DNA from: Gammaproteobacteria bacterium HGW-Gammaproteobacteria-13
GTDB lineage: Bacteria > Pseudomonadota > Gammaproteobacteria > Pseudomonadales > Pseudomonadaceae
Length of the DNA: 64,000 bases
Assembly (NCBI GenBank): GCA_002840155.1
Contig: PGZH01000005.1
Span: 186,001 to 250,000, forward strand
Direction of reading: 5' to 3'
The notes beneath the pieces were generated by a model. The model did not search any database and was not told where the DNA came from. It saw nothing but the letters and a program-made list of their open reading frames with translations. Both the position numbers and the translations under genes were made by a program. Below, one piece after another: positions 1-7,575 of this stretch (the first letter of the stretch is position 1; each line of letters begins with the position of its first letter).

Positions 1-1484
1 TGCTGGTGGGGCTCAACGGCGCCATTCTCGCGCTGCCGCAATCCATTGCCTACGCCCTGATCGCCGGGCTACCGCCGCAATACGGCCTGTACGCGGCCAT
101 CGTGCCGGTGCTGATCGCCTGCCTGTGGGGCTCCTCCAGTTTTCTGATCTGCGGCCCCACCGCCGCGATCTCCATCGTGCTGTTCAGCAGTGTCAGCCCG
201 ATGGCGACACCAGGCAGCGACCACTTTATCGCGCTGATTCTGCTGCTGACCCTGCTGGCCGGTGTGTGCCAATGGCTGCTCGGGCTGCTGCGCTTCGGCG
301 CGCTGGTGAATTTCGTCTCGCATTCAGTGGTGCTCGGTTTCACCCTGGGCGCGGCATTGGTGATCGGCATCGGCCAGCTGCCCAACCTGCTCGGCCTCAC
401 CGTCACCAGCCAGGCCACCGCGCTCACGAGCCTGCTCAACCTCGGCGAGCACCTGGCCGAGAGTGACTGGCGCACCCTGGCCGTAGCGCTGTTCACCTTG
501 GCCATCAGCCTGTTGAGCAGGCGCTTGTGGCCGCGGGCGCCGGCTTTACTGATCGGGATTGTGGCCGCCAGTCTGCTGGTCATGGCCTGGCCGGGGCAGC
601 TTGGACACGTTGCACTGGTCAGCCGTTTTGCAGGCAGCCTGCCGCCCTTCACCCTGCTGGAATTCAACCTAACCCATATCCTGCAACTGCTACCAGCCGC
701 CGTGGCCTGCGGTTTGCTCGGCCTGGTCACCAGCCTGTCAATTGCCCGCGCCCTGGCGGATAAATCCCAGCAGCTGTTCGATGCCAATCAGGAAGTCCGC
801 GCCCAGGGTCTGTCGAATATCATCGGGCCCTGGTTCAGTGGCTCGCTATCGGCCGGCTCCTTCACACGCTCGGCGCTCAACCAGCAAGCCGGTGCCTGCT
901 CGCCCATGGCCGGGGTGTTTGCTGCGCTGCTGGTGGCGTTGTTTGCCCTGTATGGCAGCCGCCTGTTCGCCTATGTGCCGATCCCGGCCATGGCGGCGAG
1001 CATTCTGCTGATCTGCTGGGGATTGTTCGATATCAGCGCCGTCAAGGCCCTGAAGCGCGTGAGCCGCAGCGAATTTCTGGTGATGCTGCTGACTGTGCTG
1101 GCGACCCTGGTGCTGGAGCTGCAAAGCGCCATTTATGCTGGCGTGCTGGCGTCACTAATCGTCTACCTCAAACGCACCTCGCAGCCGCGCGTACGCCAGT
1201 GGCAAGACGGCGAGCAGGAATGGTTGTGTATCGAGGGGTCGATCTTCTTCGGCGCCTGCCACTACCTGCAGCAACGCCTGCAACGCAGTTGCGCGCCCTG
1301 GGTGATGATCGATGCGCGGCATATCAACTTTATCGACTACGCCGGTATCACCATGCTGCATCAGGAAGCGCGCCGCCTGCACAGCCAGCAACGCCATCTG
1401 GTGCTGCACCACGCACGGCCGCAGGTGGTCGATGAAGTTCGCAAACTGGAAGGCGCAGAACGCTGCCCGGTGCAGTTCGCCTAA
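1..1484 (+). CDS. SulP-family anion transporter with STAS domain (5' truncated)
   Basis: Inner-membrane SulP permease, probably for sulfate, bicarbonate or a related anion. The reading frame is open to the window edge, and the first visible residues already lie in the first conserved segment (ALPQSIAYA, then GLPPQYGLYAA), so a few dozen N-terminal codons are missing. About ten hydrophobic segments follow up to roughly residue 385. A cytoplasmic STAS domain covers roughly residues 395-490 (VMIDARHINFIDYAGITML). The serine often found in the STAS loop (D-x-SG) is replaced here by alanine (DYAG), so phospho-switching as in anti-sigma antagonists is unlikely. Substrate cannot be told from sequence. 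A hairpin terminator follows directly. Confidence 0.9.
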   Translation, partial: LVGLNGAILALPQSIAYALIAGLPPQYGLYAAIVPVLIACLWGSSSFLICGPTAAISIVLFSSVSPMATPGSDHFIALILLLTLLAGVCQWLLGLLRFGALVNFVSHSVVLGFTLGAALVIGIGQLPNLLGLTVTSQATALTSLLNLGEHLAESDWRTLAVALFTLAISLLSRRLWPRAPALLIGIVAASLLVMAWPGQLGHVALVSRFAGSLPPFTLLEFNLTHILQLLPAAVACGLLGLVTSLSIARALADKSQQLFDANQEVRAQGLSNIIGPWFSGSLSAGSFTRSALNQQAGACSPMAGVFAALLVALFALYGSRLFAYVPIPAMAASILLICWGLFDISAVKALKRVSRSEFLVMLLTVLATLVLELQSAIYAGVLASLIVYLKRTSQPRVRQWQDGEQEWLCIEGSIFFGACHYLQQRLQRSCAPWVMIDARHINFIDYAGITMLHQEARRLHSQQRHLVLHHARPQVVDEVRKLEGAERCPVQFA

Positions 1485-1518
1485 ACACCTAAAGCGCCGC
1501 CACATAGCGGGCGGCTGC

Positions 1519-1557
1519 GCAGGCCGGAAGGGTTCCGACCTGCGTTGGCTGCTTTTT
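1519..1557 (+). terminator. Rho-independent terminator after the SulP gene
   Basis: An 11-position stem with one mismatch (1519-1529 against 1533-1543), a GGG loop, and a T-run about 10 bases further on (ttttt near 1553). It separates the SulP gene from the convergent OmpA-like lipoprotein gene. Confidence 0.55.
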
Positions 1558-1585
1558 ACAAGAGCAGCAAATCAGCTAGCGGGCA

Positions 1586-2398
1586 TCAGCGTTGCGAAGC
1601 CATGTCCTGGCTGATGATGATTTCCACCCGCCGATTCATCTGCCGACCTGAAGCCGATTCATTACCAGCAACCGGCATGCTCTCACCTTTGCCTGATGCG
1701 CCCAGACGGGTTGGGGAAACGCCCTGGCTGGTCAGGTAATGCATCACCGAGTCGGCGCGGCGCTGCGACAGGCTCAGGTTCATTTCTTCGCTGCCGACGC
1801 TGTCGGTATGCCCTTCAATCAGCACCTGACGCTCAGGGTTCTGGTTGAGGAAAGCCGCCAGCTTGCCCAGGTTATTCGCCGTGCCTGCACGCAACTCGGC
1901 ACGCCCAGTAGCGAACAGCAGGTCGCCCAGGGTCATAACCAGGCCACGCTCGGTTTGCTTGGCATTGAGCTCGTCAATCTGTTGCTGCAGCTGGCTGTTC
2001 TGCCGCTGCGCCTGATCGGCCTCGCGGGTGCGCGAATCCAGACGTGCGCCTTCGCGCTGTTCGCTGAGAATCTTGCGCTGGTCTTCATAGAAGCGCGTCT
2101 GCGCCAGGGCCGTGGCGATTTCCACCTTGCGGTCGGCCATCACTACCAGATGCTGGCCCAGGGCCTGTTCCTCGGCCTGATCCTTGCGCGGTTGCTCGGC
2201 AACGATCACCGCATCTTCGGCGGCCTTGAGAGCTACCGGCGCGCGGGTGTTGAGCTGTGGATCGGCTTGCAAGCGGGTGAGCTTGCCGCGCACATCGGCG
2301 GCGCCTTGCGGCATGCTCGGTTGCGCAGCGCAACCGGCCAAGGCCAGGCTGATTGCGCTGACCAGCAGCAGGTGCTTGGCGTTATGAGCAAGGTTCAT
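1586..2398 (-). CDS. OmpA-family outer-membrane lipoprotein
   Basis: A 270-aa lipoprotein with a signal peptide ending in a lipobox (LAGC, Cys23), a helical middle region rich in Glu, Gln and Arg (about residues 60-145, probably coiled coil), and a C-terminal OmpA-like peptidoglycan-binding domain (about 155-265). The domain is shown by GDLLFATGRAEL, EGHTDSVGSEEMNLSLSQRRA and NRRVEI. It should anchor the outer membrane to the cell wall. Its ATG overlaps the stop of the upstream DUF4398 lipoprotein gene by four bases (ATGA), so the two are translated as a pair. In Pseudomonas these two proteins commonly occur side by side; their exact job is not established. Confidence 0.88.
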   Translation of the reverse strand: MNLAHNAKHLLLVSAISLALAGCAAQPSMPQGAADVRGKLTRLQADPQLNTRAPVALKAAEDAVIVAEQPRKDQAEEQALGQHLVVMADRKVEIATALAQTRFYEDQRKILSEQREGARLDSRTREADQAQRQNSQLQQQIDELNAKQTERGLVMTLGDLLFATGRAELRAGTANNLGKLAAFLNQNPERQVLIEGHTDSVGSEEMNLSLSQRRADSVMHYLTSQGVSPTRLGASGKGESMPVAGNESASGRQMNRRVEIIISQDMASQR

Positions 2399-2799
2399 TG
2401 TTGAGCTCCCGTGTTGCGTTGCATTTCCTGTTTCAGGCTGTTGGTGCTTTTCTGCATTTCGTCATTGACCACCTTGGCCTTGGTCGCCTGCGACTTGGCC
2501 AGGGCCAGCTCGGCCTCAACCCGCGACTGATCGGCCAGACGCTCGGCCAGCAGCATCTCCTCACGCACTACCGCAGCATTGGCGGCGGTAAGTTTCTCCC
2601 GCGCAGTGCCCAGCTCCGGCGAGGCGTAATCCGCCACGCGTGCCTGTTCGGCATTGCTGATCGCCGACTCGGCAGCTTGCAGCGCCTGGCTAGGTGGCAG
2701 CGGTGGTGATGCACAGGCGCTGAGCATCAGCAGCCCGGCGCAGAGGCCGGCAAAACGCAACGCAGCCATGCCATCAACGATGGATGAAGTCCTGTTCAT
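2395..2799 (-). CDS. DUF4398-type lipoprotein
   Basis: A 134-aa lipoprotein. Start chosen at 2799 because GAGGA lies just upstream of that ATG and a lipobox follows (LSAC, Cys29); a longer frame upstream has no signal sequence. After the lipobox the protein is one long alanine/glutamate-rich helical region (AESAISNAEQARVADYAS, EKLTAANAAV), typical of DUF4398, followed by a Gln/Asn-rich tail. Probably sits in the outer membrane facing the periplasm. It is translationally coupled to the OmpA-family lipoprotein gene downstream, which suggests a shared role in envelope structure. Function otherwise unknown. Confidence 0.82.
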   Translation of the reverse strand: MNRTSSIVDGMAALRFAGLCAGLLMLSACASPPLPPSQALQAAESAISNAEQARVADYASPELGTAREKLTAANAAVVREEMLLAERLADQSRVEAELALAKSQATKAKVVNDEMQKSTNSLKQEMQRNTGAQQ

Positions 2800-2918
2800 A
2801 GGAATGTCCTCAAAAACAATTACGGATAAGCACGTCGCAGCGTTCGCCGCGTACGCGCCCAGGTGAGCTAAGCCACAGCGCTCTATCAGCGCGGCAGACA
2901 GCATTCTCGGGCCATGGT

Positions 2919-3029
2919 CTAAGGCGCGGCGCTCTGCGCCAGGTTCATGGCAATCAGCAGGCTGCCCACGGCCAGCCCGGCATAAGCAATGGCAAATGCC
3001 AGCAAGAGCGGGCGGTAGTGAATTTTCAT
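2919..3029 (-). CDS. Putative 36-aa single-span membrane peptide
   Basis: A short frame of 36 codons with an ATG preceded by GGAG at 7-nt spacing and closed by TAG. Reading: a basic N-terminus (MKIHYRP), then a continuous hydrophobic stretch (LLLAFAIAYAGLAVGSLLIAM, residues 8-28), then a polar tail (NLAQSAAP). Positive-inside topology would put the N-terminus in the cytoplasm. It lies 120 bp upstream of the DUF4398/OmpA lipoprotein pair on the same strand and may head that unit. I do not recognise a family. Support is only the ribosome-binding site and the composition. Confidence 0.45.
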   Translation of the reverse strand: MKIHYRPLLLAFAIAYAGLAVGSLLIAMNLAQSAAP

Positions 3030-3340
3030 CACGCATCTCCAAAAGCCGTTTCAGGCGAGACATGCGCAGGCAGGCCATAAGCAACCCAGGTAGCAGGTCG
3101 ATCAGTCAGGCCGAACAGGCCATACAGGCTGAGCTGCAGGGTTAACCGCTGCTCTTACGCCATGCATGCAGCTCGCAGGGAGAAGCTTCGCAGCGCGGCC
3201 CAGGCCTGTCGGTACGCTGGCGCGCATAAGCGGCGAAACAACCACTTTCTATGCGTGCGCGGACGCACAGACACGCCCAACCGCGCTACTTAGGCTGCAA
3301 GTTCAGTTATCAACGACAGCTCACAAACAGGAGCAGCAAG
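3030..3340. other. Intergenic region with promoter-side sequence
   Basis: This 311-bp stretch separates the small membrane ORF (minus) from the glycine-zipper gene (plus). I see no convincing ORF. It holds a 24-bp motif at 3209-3232 that recurs before the CsbD gene, and a G/C-alternating dyad-like stretch near 3253-3270 (gcgtgcgcggacgcac). Confidence 0.5.
3209..3232 (+). promoter_or_regulatory. Copy 1 of a 24-bp motif shared by two stress-type genes
   Basis: The motif begins TCGGTACGC and ends CGCATAAGCG. It matches the copy at 4759-4782 at 21 of 24 positions. It starts 132 bp before the ATG of the downstream gene, against 129 bp for the second copy. It is probably part of a promoter or an operator; no known consensus fits. 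Confidence 0.4.
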
Positions 3341-3895
3341 ATGGATCTCTATCGCCACCACGTTTCGGGCTTCTTTAGCCAACGCAGCACCGCCGAACAG
3401 GCGCTGGCGCAATTGCTGCAGCGCGGCATGCGCAACGAACAACTGCAGATAGTCGCCAGCAACGACGATGCCCCGCCCGCCCCTGCACCGCAGGCGAAAA
3501 GCAACAAGGTGCTGAAGGACATGCTGGTGGATATCGCCATTGGTACCGGCATGGGCATCGGCATTGGCGCCTTGCTCGCGGTGGCGCTGATCGTCAGTGA
3601 AGTCAGCCTGTTCCACGCCAGCCCGATGCTTGCGCCCTTCTCCCTGATGGCCATGGGTGGCTTTATCGGCGGCTTTCTCGGCAGTGTGATCGGCGCCTCA
3701 TCGGCCGCTGGCCAGCATCACGGACGCTTCGCCACGCTGGTGAGCAAGGCGATTACCCACGGCGATGTGGTGCTGGTGGCACAGACCCACAACGAGCAGG
3801 AAACCCGCATGGCCCGCGAGGTGATCCGGGCCACGTCCGGCCTGGTCAAGGACATCAACATGGCCCCGACCCTCGAACCGCAGACGCAACGTTGA
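3341..3895 (+). CDS. Glycine-zipper membrane protein, stress-protein-like
   Basis: A 184-aa protein. Start chosen at 3341 because AGGAG lies a few bases upstream and the N-terminus (MDLYRHHVSGFF) begins a recognisable domain. Residues 1-40 form a small soluble domain of the type seen in general-stress-17M-like proteins (TAEQALAQLLQRGM...LQIVAS). Two hydrophobic glycine-rich segments follow (about 62-88 and 98-121, GTGMGIGIGALL and GGFIGGFLGSVIGAS). The C-terminal part (125-184) looks like a ferredoxin-like alpha/beta repeat (GDVVLVAQTHNEQETRMAREV). Probably an inner-membrane protein; the specific role is unknown. The 24-bp motif upstream is shared with the CsbD gene. Confidence 0.7.
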   Translation: MDLYRHHVSGFFSQRSTAEQALAQLLQRGMRNEQLQIVASNDDAPPAPAPQAKSNKVLKDMLVDIAIGTGMGIGIGALLAVALIVSEVSLFHASPMLAPFSLMAMGGFIGGFLGSVIGASSAAGQHHGRFATLVSKAITHGDVVLVAQTHNEQETRMAREVIRATSGLVKDINMAPTLEPQTQR

Positions 3896-3905
3896 GCCCA
3901 GGGCC

Positions 3906-4634
3906 TTACTGAGTCAGGGTCAGCAGAATATCGGCATACCAGGTGCAATTGAGCCCCAGGGCCTCGTCCACCTCGACATCCCGACTACCCAGATCGAGCC
4001 GCGCCGAATGCACGCCCAGCAGCACCCATGGCAACTCATCCGTCTCACTGTTCGCTATGCGCATCACCACTGGCGCGCCACTGGTGCCGCGATGGGTGCG
4101 GGCATCGGTAAGAAAGTAGCCCTGGCCCTGAAAACGCAGGCCGAATGACGACGCCACCACGGCATGCCGCACCACCGCGATATGGTGCAGGGTGTCGTGA
4201 AAACCCAGGGGGAAACCCACCACCAGCAACGAGGTGCCGACCTCGACCGGGGTTTGTGGCTGCAGCAGGTGCTCCGGGGTAAAGGCGTGATAGACCATGC
4301 TCTCAGGCAGCGCCGCGCGCTCGATCTCCAGCACTGCCACATCCACCTCACCGGCGCCATCGCAGCCCTGCCGCCAAAGGCTCTGGCCATCGCGATAGAG
4401 CGGCATGGAGAAGCCGGTGGTCTGCGCCACATTGTGCAGATCGGTGTGCACTTCGATCTCGATGCGATCAGGAAAATGCTGGCTCGGCTCATCGATCATC
4501 ACGTGCCGACTGGTCACCAGAAACAGGCGCTCATCGCGGGCGAAGTAAAAGCCGCTGGCGTTGGTCAACAGCTGCCCACCGGCAAAGGTACAGACGCGTG
4601 CGGCAGTCAGCAGCACAGGTTCGATCATCGACAT
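3906..4634 (-). CDS. Trypsin-like serine protease domain protein without signal peptide
   Basis: A 242-aa protein with the landmarks of a chymotrypsin-fold protease: TSRHV (His44), EVDVAVLEI (Asp98) and HRGTSGAPVV (Ser185 in GTSGAP), in the correct order and spacing. There is no PDZ domain, signal peptide or membrane segment, so unlike DegP or DegS it should act in the cytoplasm or be exported by another route. Substrates are unknown. It lies convergently 10 bp after the glycine-zipper gene and divergently from the CsbD gene, among stress-type genes. Catalytic residues are present, so it is likely active. Confidence 0.75.
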   Translation of the reverse strand: MSMIEPVLLTAARVCTFAGGQLLTNASGFYFARDERLFLVTSRHVMIDEPSQHFPDRIEIEVHTDLHNVAQTTGFSMPLYRDGQSLWRQGCDGAGEVDVAVLEIERAALPESMVYHAFTPEHLLQPQTPVEVGTSLLVVGFPLGFHDTLHHIAVVRHAVVASSFGLRFQGQGYFLTDARTHRGTSGAPVVMRIANSETDELPWVLLGVHSARLDLGSRDVEVDEALGLNCTWYADILLTLTQ

Positions 4635-4758
4635 TGCGGCATATCCTTGAGTTGACGACAGGCATTCCGGAACAAGCCCCTGCGGCTCTTAGCAGAGCAA
4701 TTGCCACGCCACATCAGCTACGGAGCGACAAGCAGGCTAGCGGCGCCGCGCCATGGCG

Positions 4759-4782
4759 TCGGTACGCAAGCACGCATAAGCG
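4759..4782 (+). promoter_or_regulatory. Copy 2 of the 24-bp shared motif
   Basis: TCGGTACGC followed, after a short variable part, by CGCATAAGCG. It starts 129 bp before the CsbD-type start codon. See the copy at 3209-3232. Confidence 0.4.
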
Positions 4783-4887
4783 CTGTAGCGCACCGACTGG
4801 CCAAGCCCGTTTTGACAGACTGCCCTGAGTACAACTCCGCTCTGACCGCGCAACCGGCCCAGACCGGCCACCTCGGGAGCACCGAAC

Positions 4888-5103
4888 ATGAGCAGACCCC
4901 TTGCCGAAATCATCCAGAAAAACTGGCGCAAGCTGGCCGGCCTGGCCCTGATCGTCTGGGACGAGCTGACCCTGGATGAACTGATCAAATCCGAAGGCGA
5001 TGAACAAAAACTGACCAACCTGGTGCAGCAGCGCTACGACATGCCCCGCGAGGACGCTAGCAAGCAGGTCATCAGTTTTTTCGAAAGGCACCGCACCAGC
5101 TGA
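4888..5103 (+). CDS. CsbD-family stress protein
   Basis: A 71-aa protein that matches the CsbD fold throughout: NWRKLAG near the N-terminus, WDELTLDELIKSEGDEQKL in the middle and VQQRYDMPREDASKQV towards the end. CsbD proteins are small, acidic, soluble four-helix proteins strongly induced by general stress; the biochemical function is not known. The gene stands alone, with the protease gene divergent and the ClpP-like gene convergent 12 bp downstream. The 24-bp motif at 4759-4782 lies upstream and may co-regulate it with the gene at 3341. Confidence 0.85.
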   Translation: MSRPLAEIIQKNWRKLAGLALIVWDELTLDELIKSEGDEQKLTNLVQQRYDMPREDASKQVISFFERHRTS

Positions 5104-5115
5104 CAGCGCGCCGCC

Positions 5116-5688
5116 TCACTTCAAGCGGTAGCGCGCCAACTCAGCCGGCGTCAGCACACGCATGCGCCGTGGCTCGGTGCTGTTGATCGCCTCCAGCAGC
5201 TCCGGCGGGATCTGCATTTCCTTGAAGTAAGCCGCCTGAGTCGCTCGGCTCGGGCCATAGGCGGACGCCGAATGCACCGAATCACTGCCCGCATAATACG
5301 GCCGGTGAATGCCCACATAGCCGCGCACGGTTTTAGCGTGCCCCGCCGCCAGCAGGTACACGCAACTGCCCTGGCACACCCCGGTGGACGGCACCAGGGC
5401 ATCGAAGCCGGTCTCACGCAGCAAGCGCCCCATACGAATGGCCTCGAATACGCTGCCGCCGATGCTGTCGAGCATGACGATCTTCTTCGCGTACTTGCCC
5501 GGGTTAGCTTTGATGCCCTTGAGCAGCGCCTCGTAATCACCCGGCGCAATATCCTCGGAGACCTTGGCGACGAGAATCCGCCCAAGGCTCTTATGCTGCC
5601 CGGCCTGCACCTCGACCTTGGCCATCGCGGCGCCCGCACACAGCGCCGCCGCGCAGAAAATCACAGCCTGAAACACAGTACGCCTCAT
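5116..5688 (-). CDS. Periplasmic ClpP-fold (COG3904-like) protein
   Basis: A 190-aa protein with a cleavable signal peptide (residues 1-23, ending AMA before KVEVQ). The mature part follows the crotonase/ClpP fold: MLDSIGGSVFEAIRMG at 73-87, CQGSCVYLLAAG with a candidate nucleophile Ser108, and GIHRPYY with a candidate His128. These match the Ser and His positions of ClpP-like proteases and SppA relatives, but there is no ring-partner or ATPase gene nearby. Likely a periplasmic hydrolase or a non-catalytic relative. The neighbours give no clear pathway. Confidence 0.7.
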   Translation of the reverse strand: MRRTVFQAVIFCAAALCAGAAMAKVEVQAGQHKSLGRILVAKVSEDIAPGDYEALLKGIKANPGKYAKKIVMLDSIGGSVFEAIRMGRLLRETGFDALVPSTGVCQGSCVYLLAAGHAKTVRGYVGIHRPYYAGSDSVHSASAYGPSRATQAAYFKEMQIPPELLEAINSTEPRRMRVLTPAELARYRLK

Positions 5689-5880
5689 AAACCCGGTAAA
5701 TCCTTAAGCGATGCGGTCAACGGATGGGGGAAGATACCTGTTGCCGGCCAATCGCGCATAATTTGCAGCGTTTTGCCGAGTCCGCGCCCCAGCGGCGCAC
5801 CAACCATTGCCGTATGCACAGGCAACACCGGCGAGCGACGCCGCTTACCAGCCGATCAAGTGAGAAATTCCGTGGCCCCG

Positions 5881-6417
5881 ATGTTCGAAATCCAGCACCG
5901 CACCCCAGAAACCTACCGCCAGCAAACCCGCCGCAGCACCCTGACCATCGCGGGGATCTTCGTCGCCCTGGCCATGCTGCTGTCGAGCAGCGCCGTGCTG
6001 ATGTTTGGCACACAGGGCGGCGACAACTTCCGCTGGAACCTCGGCGGGGTTATCGCCGCATTAGCGCTGACCGTAGTTCTGGTGCGCGTGCTGCTGTGGC
6101 CACAACCCTTTATGGCCGCCGCCGTGTACGGCTGGCGCCTGAAACGCAGCCTGATGCGCGTGACCAACCTGATGCACCACGTCAAAGCCGGCGTCGCCGC
6201 CCGCGACCCTGCGGCCATGCAACTGCTGCGCTTCTACCACCTCGGCCTGACGCAGATGCACCAGCTGGACGGCAACTCCAGCGCCCTCAGTGAAGCAGTG
6301 GCGGAAATCAATCAGCACAAAGAACGCATGGAAGAGCTGGGCATGGATATCGATCAGCTGCGGCTAAATCCCGACTGGCTTGAGGCCGTGAAAAAGATCC
6401 AGCCCCTGCCCCGCTAA
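5881..6417 (+). CDS. DUF3087 membrane protein
   Basis: A 178-aa protein with two hydrophobic segments near the N-terminus (about 22-44 and 54-76) and a cytoplasmic helical C-terminal half (MHHVKAGVAARDPAAMQLLRFYHLGL...). The N-terminal MFEIQ...YRQQTRRSTL pattern and length fit DUF3087 of Pseudomonas. A GTG at 5872 is an alternative in-frame start; neither has a strong Shine-Dalgarno sequence. The 192 bp upstream hold no gene. No function is known for the family. Confidence 0.7.
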   Translation: MFEIQHRTPETYRQQTRRSTLTIAGIFVALAMLLSSSAVLMFGTQGGDNFRWNLGGVIAALALTVVLVRVLLWPQPFMAAAVYGWRLKRSLMRVTNLMHHVKAGVAARDPAAMQLLRFYHLGLTQMHQLDGNSSALSEAVAEINQHKERMEELGMDIDQLRLNPDWLEAVKKIQPLPR

Positions 6418-6471
6418 AGTTGATATCGGTCGGCATGCGCTGCACGGAAGTACTTTTTGCTGAGACACATC

Positions 6472-7104
6472 ATGAAGCCACTCATAACCCCGCCACATGG
6501 CTACCTCACCCACTCCTGGCAACGCGCATGGCGTAACCTGAACCTGCCTGCATCGGCCGGTTTATTCGAGCGCCTGCTGGCCGCTTATAACGAGCCGCAT
6601 CGCCACTACCACACGCAGCAACATCTCGTGGAATGCCTCGAACATTTCGACGCGGCTCTCGCTCTTGCGGCCGAACCTGGCGAAGTGGAAATCGCACTCT
6701 GGTTTCACGATGCGATCTACGCGCTGCGCGGATCAGACAATGAACTGCGCAGCGCCGATTGGGTCGTGCAGGAGCTAGCTGTAGGCGGAGCGACAACGCA
6801 GATCCAAACGCGGGTTCACAACCTGATCATGGCGACCCGCCATAACGCGACACCCAGCGATGCCGATCAACAACTGCTCGTCGATATCGACCTGACCATA
6901 CTGGGCGCCGCGCCCGCGCGCTTTAACGAATACGACCGCCAGGTACGCGCGGAATACAACTGGGTGCCTGGCCTGCTATACCGCATCAAACGCAAGGCAG
7001 TGCTCAAGCACTTCCTCACACGCGACCACCTCTACAGCACAAGCTATTTCAGGGATCGATACGAGCAACAGGCCAGGGTCAATCTGCGGGCGGCGATTGG
7101 ATAA
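6472..7104 (+). CDS. HD-domain predicted metal-dependent phosphohydrolase
   Basis: A 210-aa cytoplasmic protein of the COG4339 type. It opens with a short helical lead (SWQRAWRNLNLP), then EPHRHYHTQQHLVECLEHFD and LWFHDAIYALRGSDNELRSADW, which carry the His and His-Asp metal ligands of the HD fold. IMATRHNATPSDADQQLLVDIDLTILG follows with a further His and Asp. Start chosen at the ATG at 6472 rather than the TTG 15 bp earlier. Substrate unknown; related proteins act on nucleotides or phosphate esters. The gene ends 35 bp before a hairpin that was originally the terminator downstream of tRNA-Ser(CGA). Confidence 0.8.
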   Translation: MKPLITPPHGYLTHSWQRAWRNLNLPASAGLFERLLAAYNEPHRHYHTQQHLVECLEHFDAALALAAEPGEVEIALWFHDAIYALRGSDNELRSADWVVQELAVGGATTQIQTRVHNLIMATRHNATPSDADQQLLVDIDLTILGAAPARFNEYDRQVRAEYNWVPGLLYRIKRKAVLKHFLTRDHLYSTSYFRDRYEQQARVNLRAAIG

Positions 7105-7138
7105 GGGCAACCAAGGGGTTACTCCATTACCCACAAAC

Positions 7139-7176
7139 AAAAGCCCCTGAAATCTTTAACGATTCCAGGGGCTTTT
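7139..7176. terminator. Bidirectional hairpin, displaced tRNA-Ser terminator
   Basis: An 11-bp stem (AAAAGCCCCTG against CAGGGGCTTTT) with T-runs on both sides. It serves the HD-domain gene on the plus strand. A closely similar hairpin at 10629-10662 follows the intact tRNA-Ser on the minus strand, so this copy is probably the original terminator separated from the tRNA by the insertion. Confidence 0.7.
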
Positions 7177-7182
7177 GTATTT

Positions 7183-7213
7183 CGATATGGCGAGAAGATA
7201 GGGATTTGAACCC
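7183..7213 (-). repeat. Islet attachment-site repeat, displaced 3' end of tRNA-Ser
   Basis: 31 bp identical to 10669-10699 except for one base (A at 7193, G at 10679). The sequence is the T-arm 3' half, acceptor strand and CCA of tRNA-Ser(CGA), read on the minus strand. There is no rest of a tRNA here, which is the hallmark of site-specific integration into a tRNA 3' end. Confidence 0.85.
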
Positions 7214-7307
7214 GTCTGTGAGCATTTCAGTTCGTGCCAAACCCGCTCAATACGGGGCTTTCGCCGTCCTCACCTGCTCATTTCGGCTCAATTCGTCGCA
7301 GTGTTTT

Positions 7308-7323
7308 CGACACTTTTTCGACA
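7308..7323 (+). repeat. Candidate integrase arm-type site, left copy
   Basis: CGACACTTTTTCGACA, 15 of 16 bases the same as 10592-10607 and in the same orientation. It lies 95 bp inside the left attachment repeat. TTCGACA occurs twice around this copy. Role inferred from position only. Confidence 0.35.
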
Positions 7324-7510
7324 CAACGTTTAGCTGTAGCACATAACCTCTTTGCCAAGTCCGCAGGCTAAATTGCAAGGATCATGATCACCAACACCTA
7401 CGCGGCCTAACCCTAGCTATAGTTGAATCCACACCCTCTGCGCCGGCCAATGCAGCTTACTTCGAGTTAGCCACACCACAAAAAAACCAACTATCCACAT
7501 GTAATAAAAA

Positions 7511-7534
7511 CCCCGAGAGATTGCTCTCTCGGGG
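7511..7534 (-). terminator. Strong terminator of the islet two-gene unit
   Basis: A perfect 10-bp stem (CCCCGAGAGA with TCTCTCGGGG), a TTGC loop, and on the minus strand a following TTTTTATTAC. It ends transcription of the genes at 7576-8438. Confidence 0.85.
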
Positions 7535-7575
7535 TAGATTTACCTGTAGCTATAACATGCGAAGGCGACCTTACT

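Larger units (their letters stand above)
7105..7575. other. Left junction of the tRNA-Ser islet, no gene seen
   Basis: This 471-bp gap contains, in order, a hairpin (7139-7176), the 31-bp tRNA 3'-end repeat (7183-7213), a stretch with a candidate integrase arm site (7308-7323), and a terminator for the minus-strand islet genes (7511-7534). No open frame here looks like a real gene. Confidence 0.6.
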
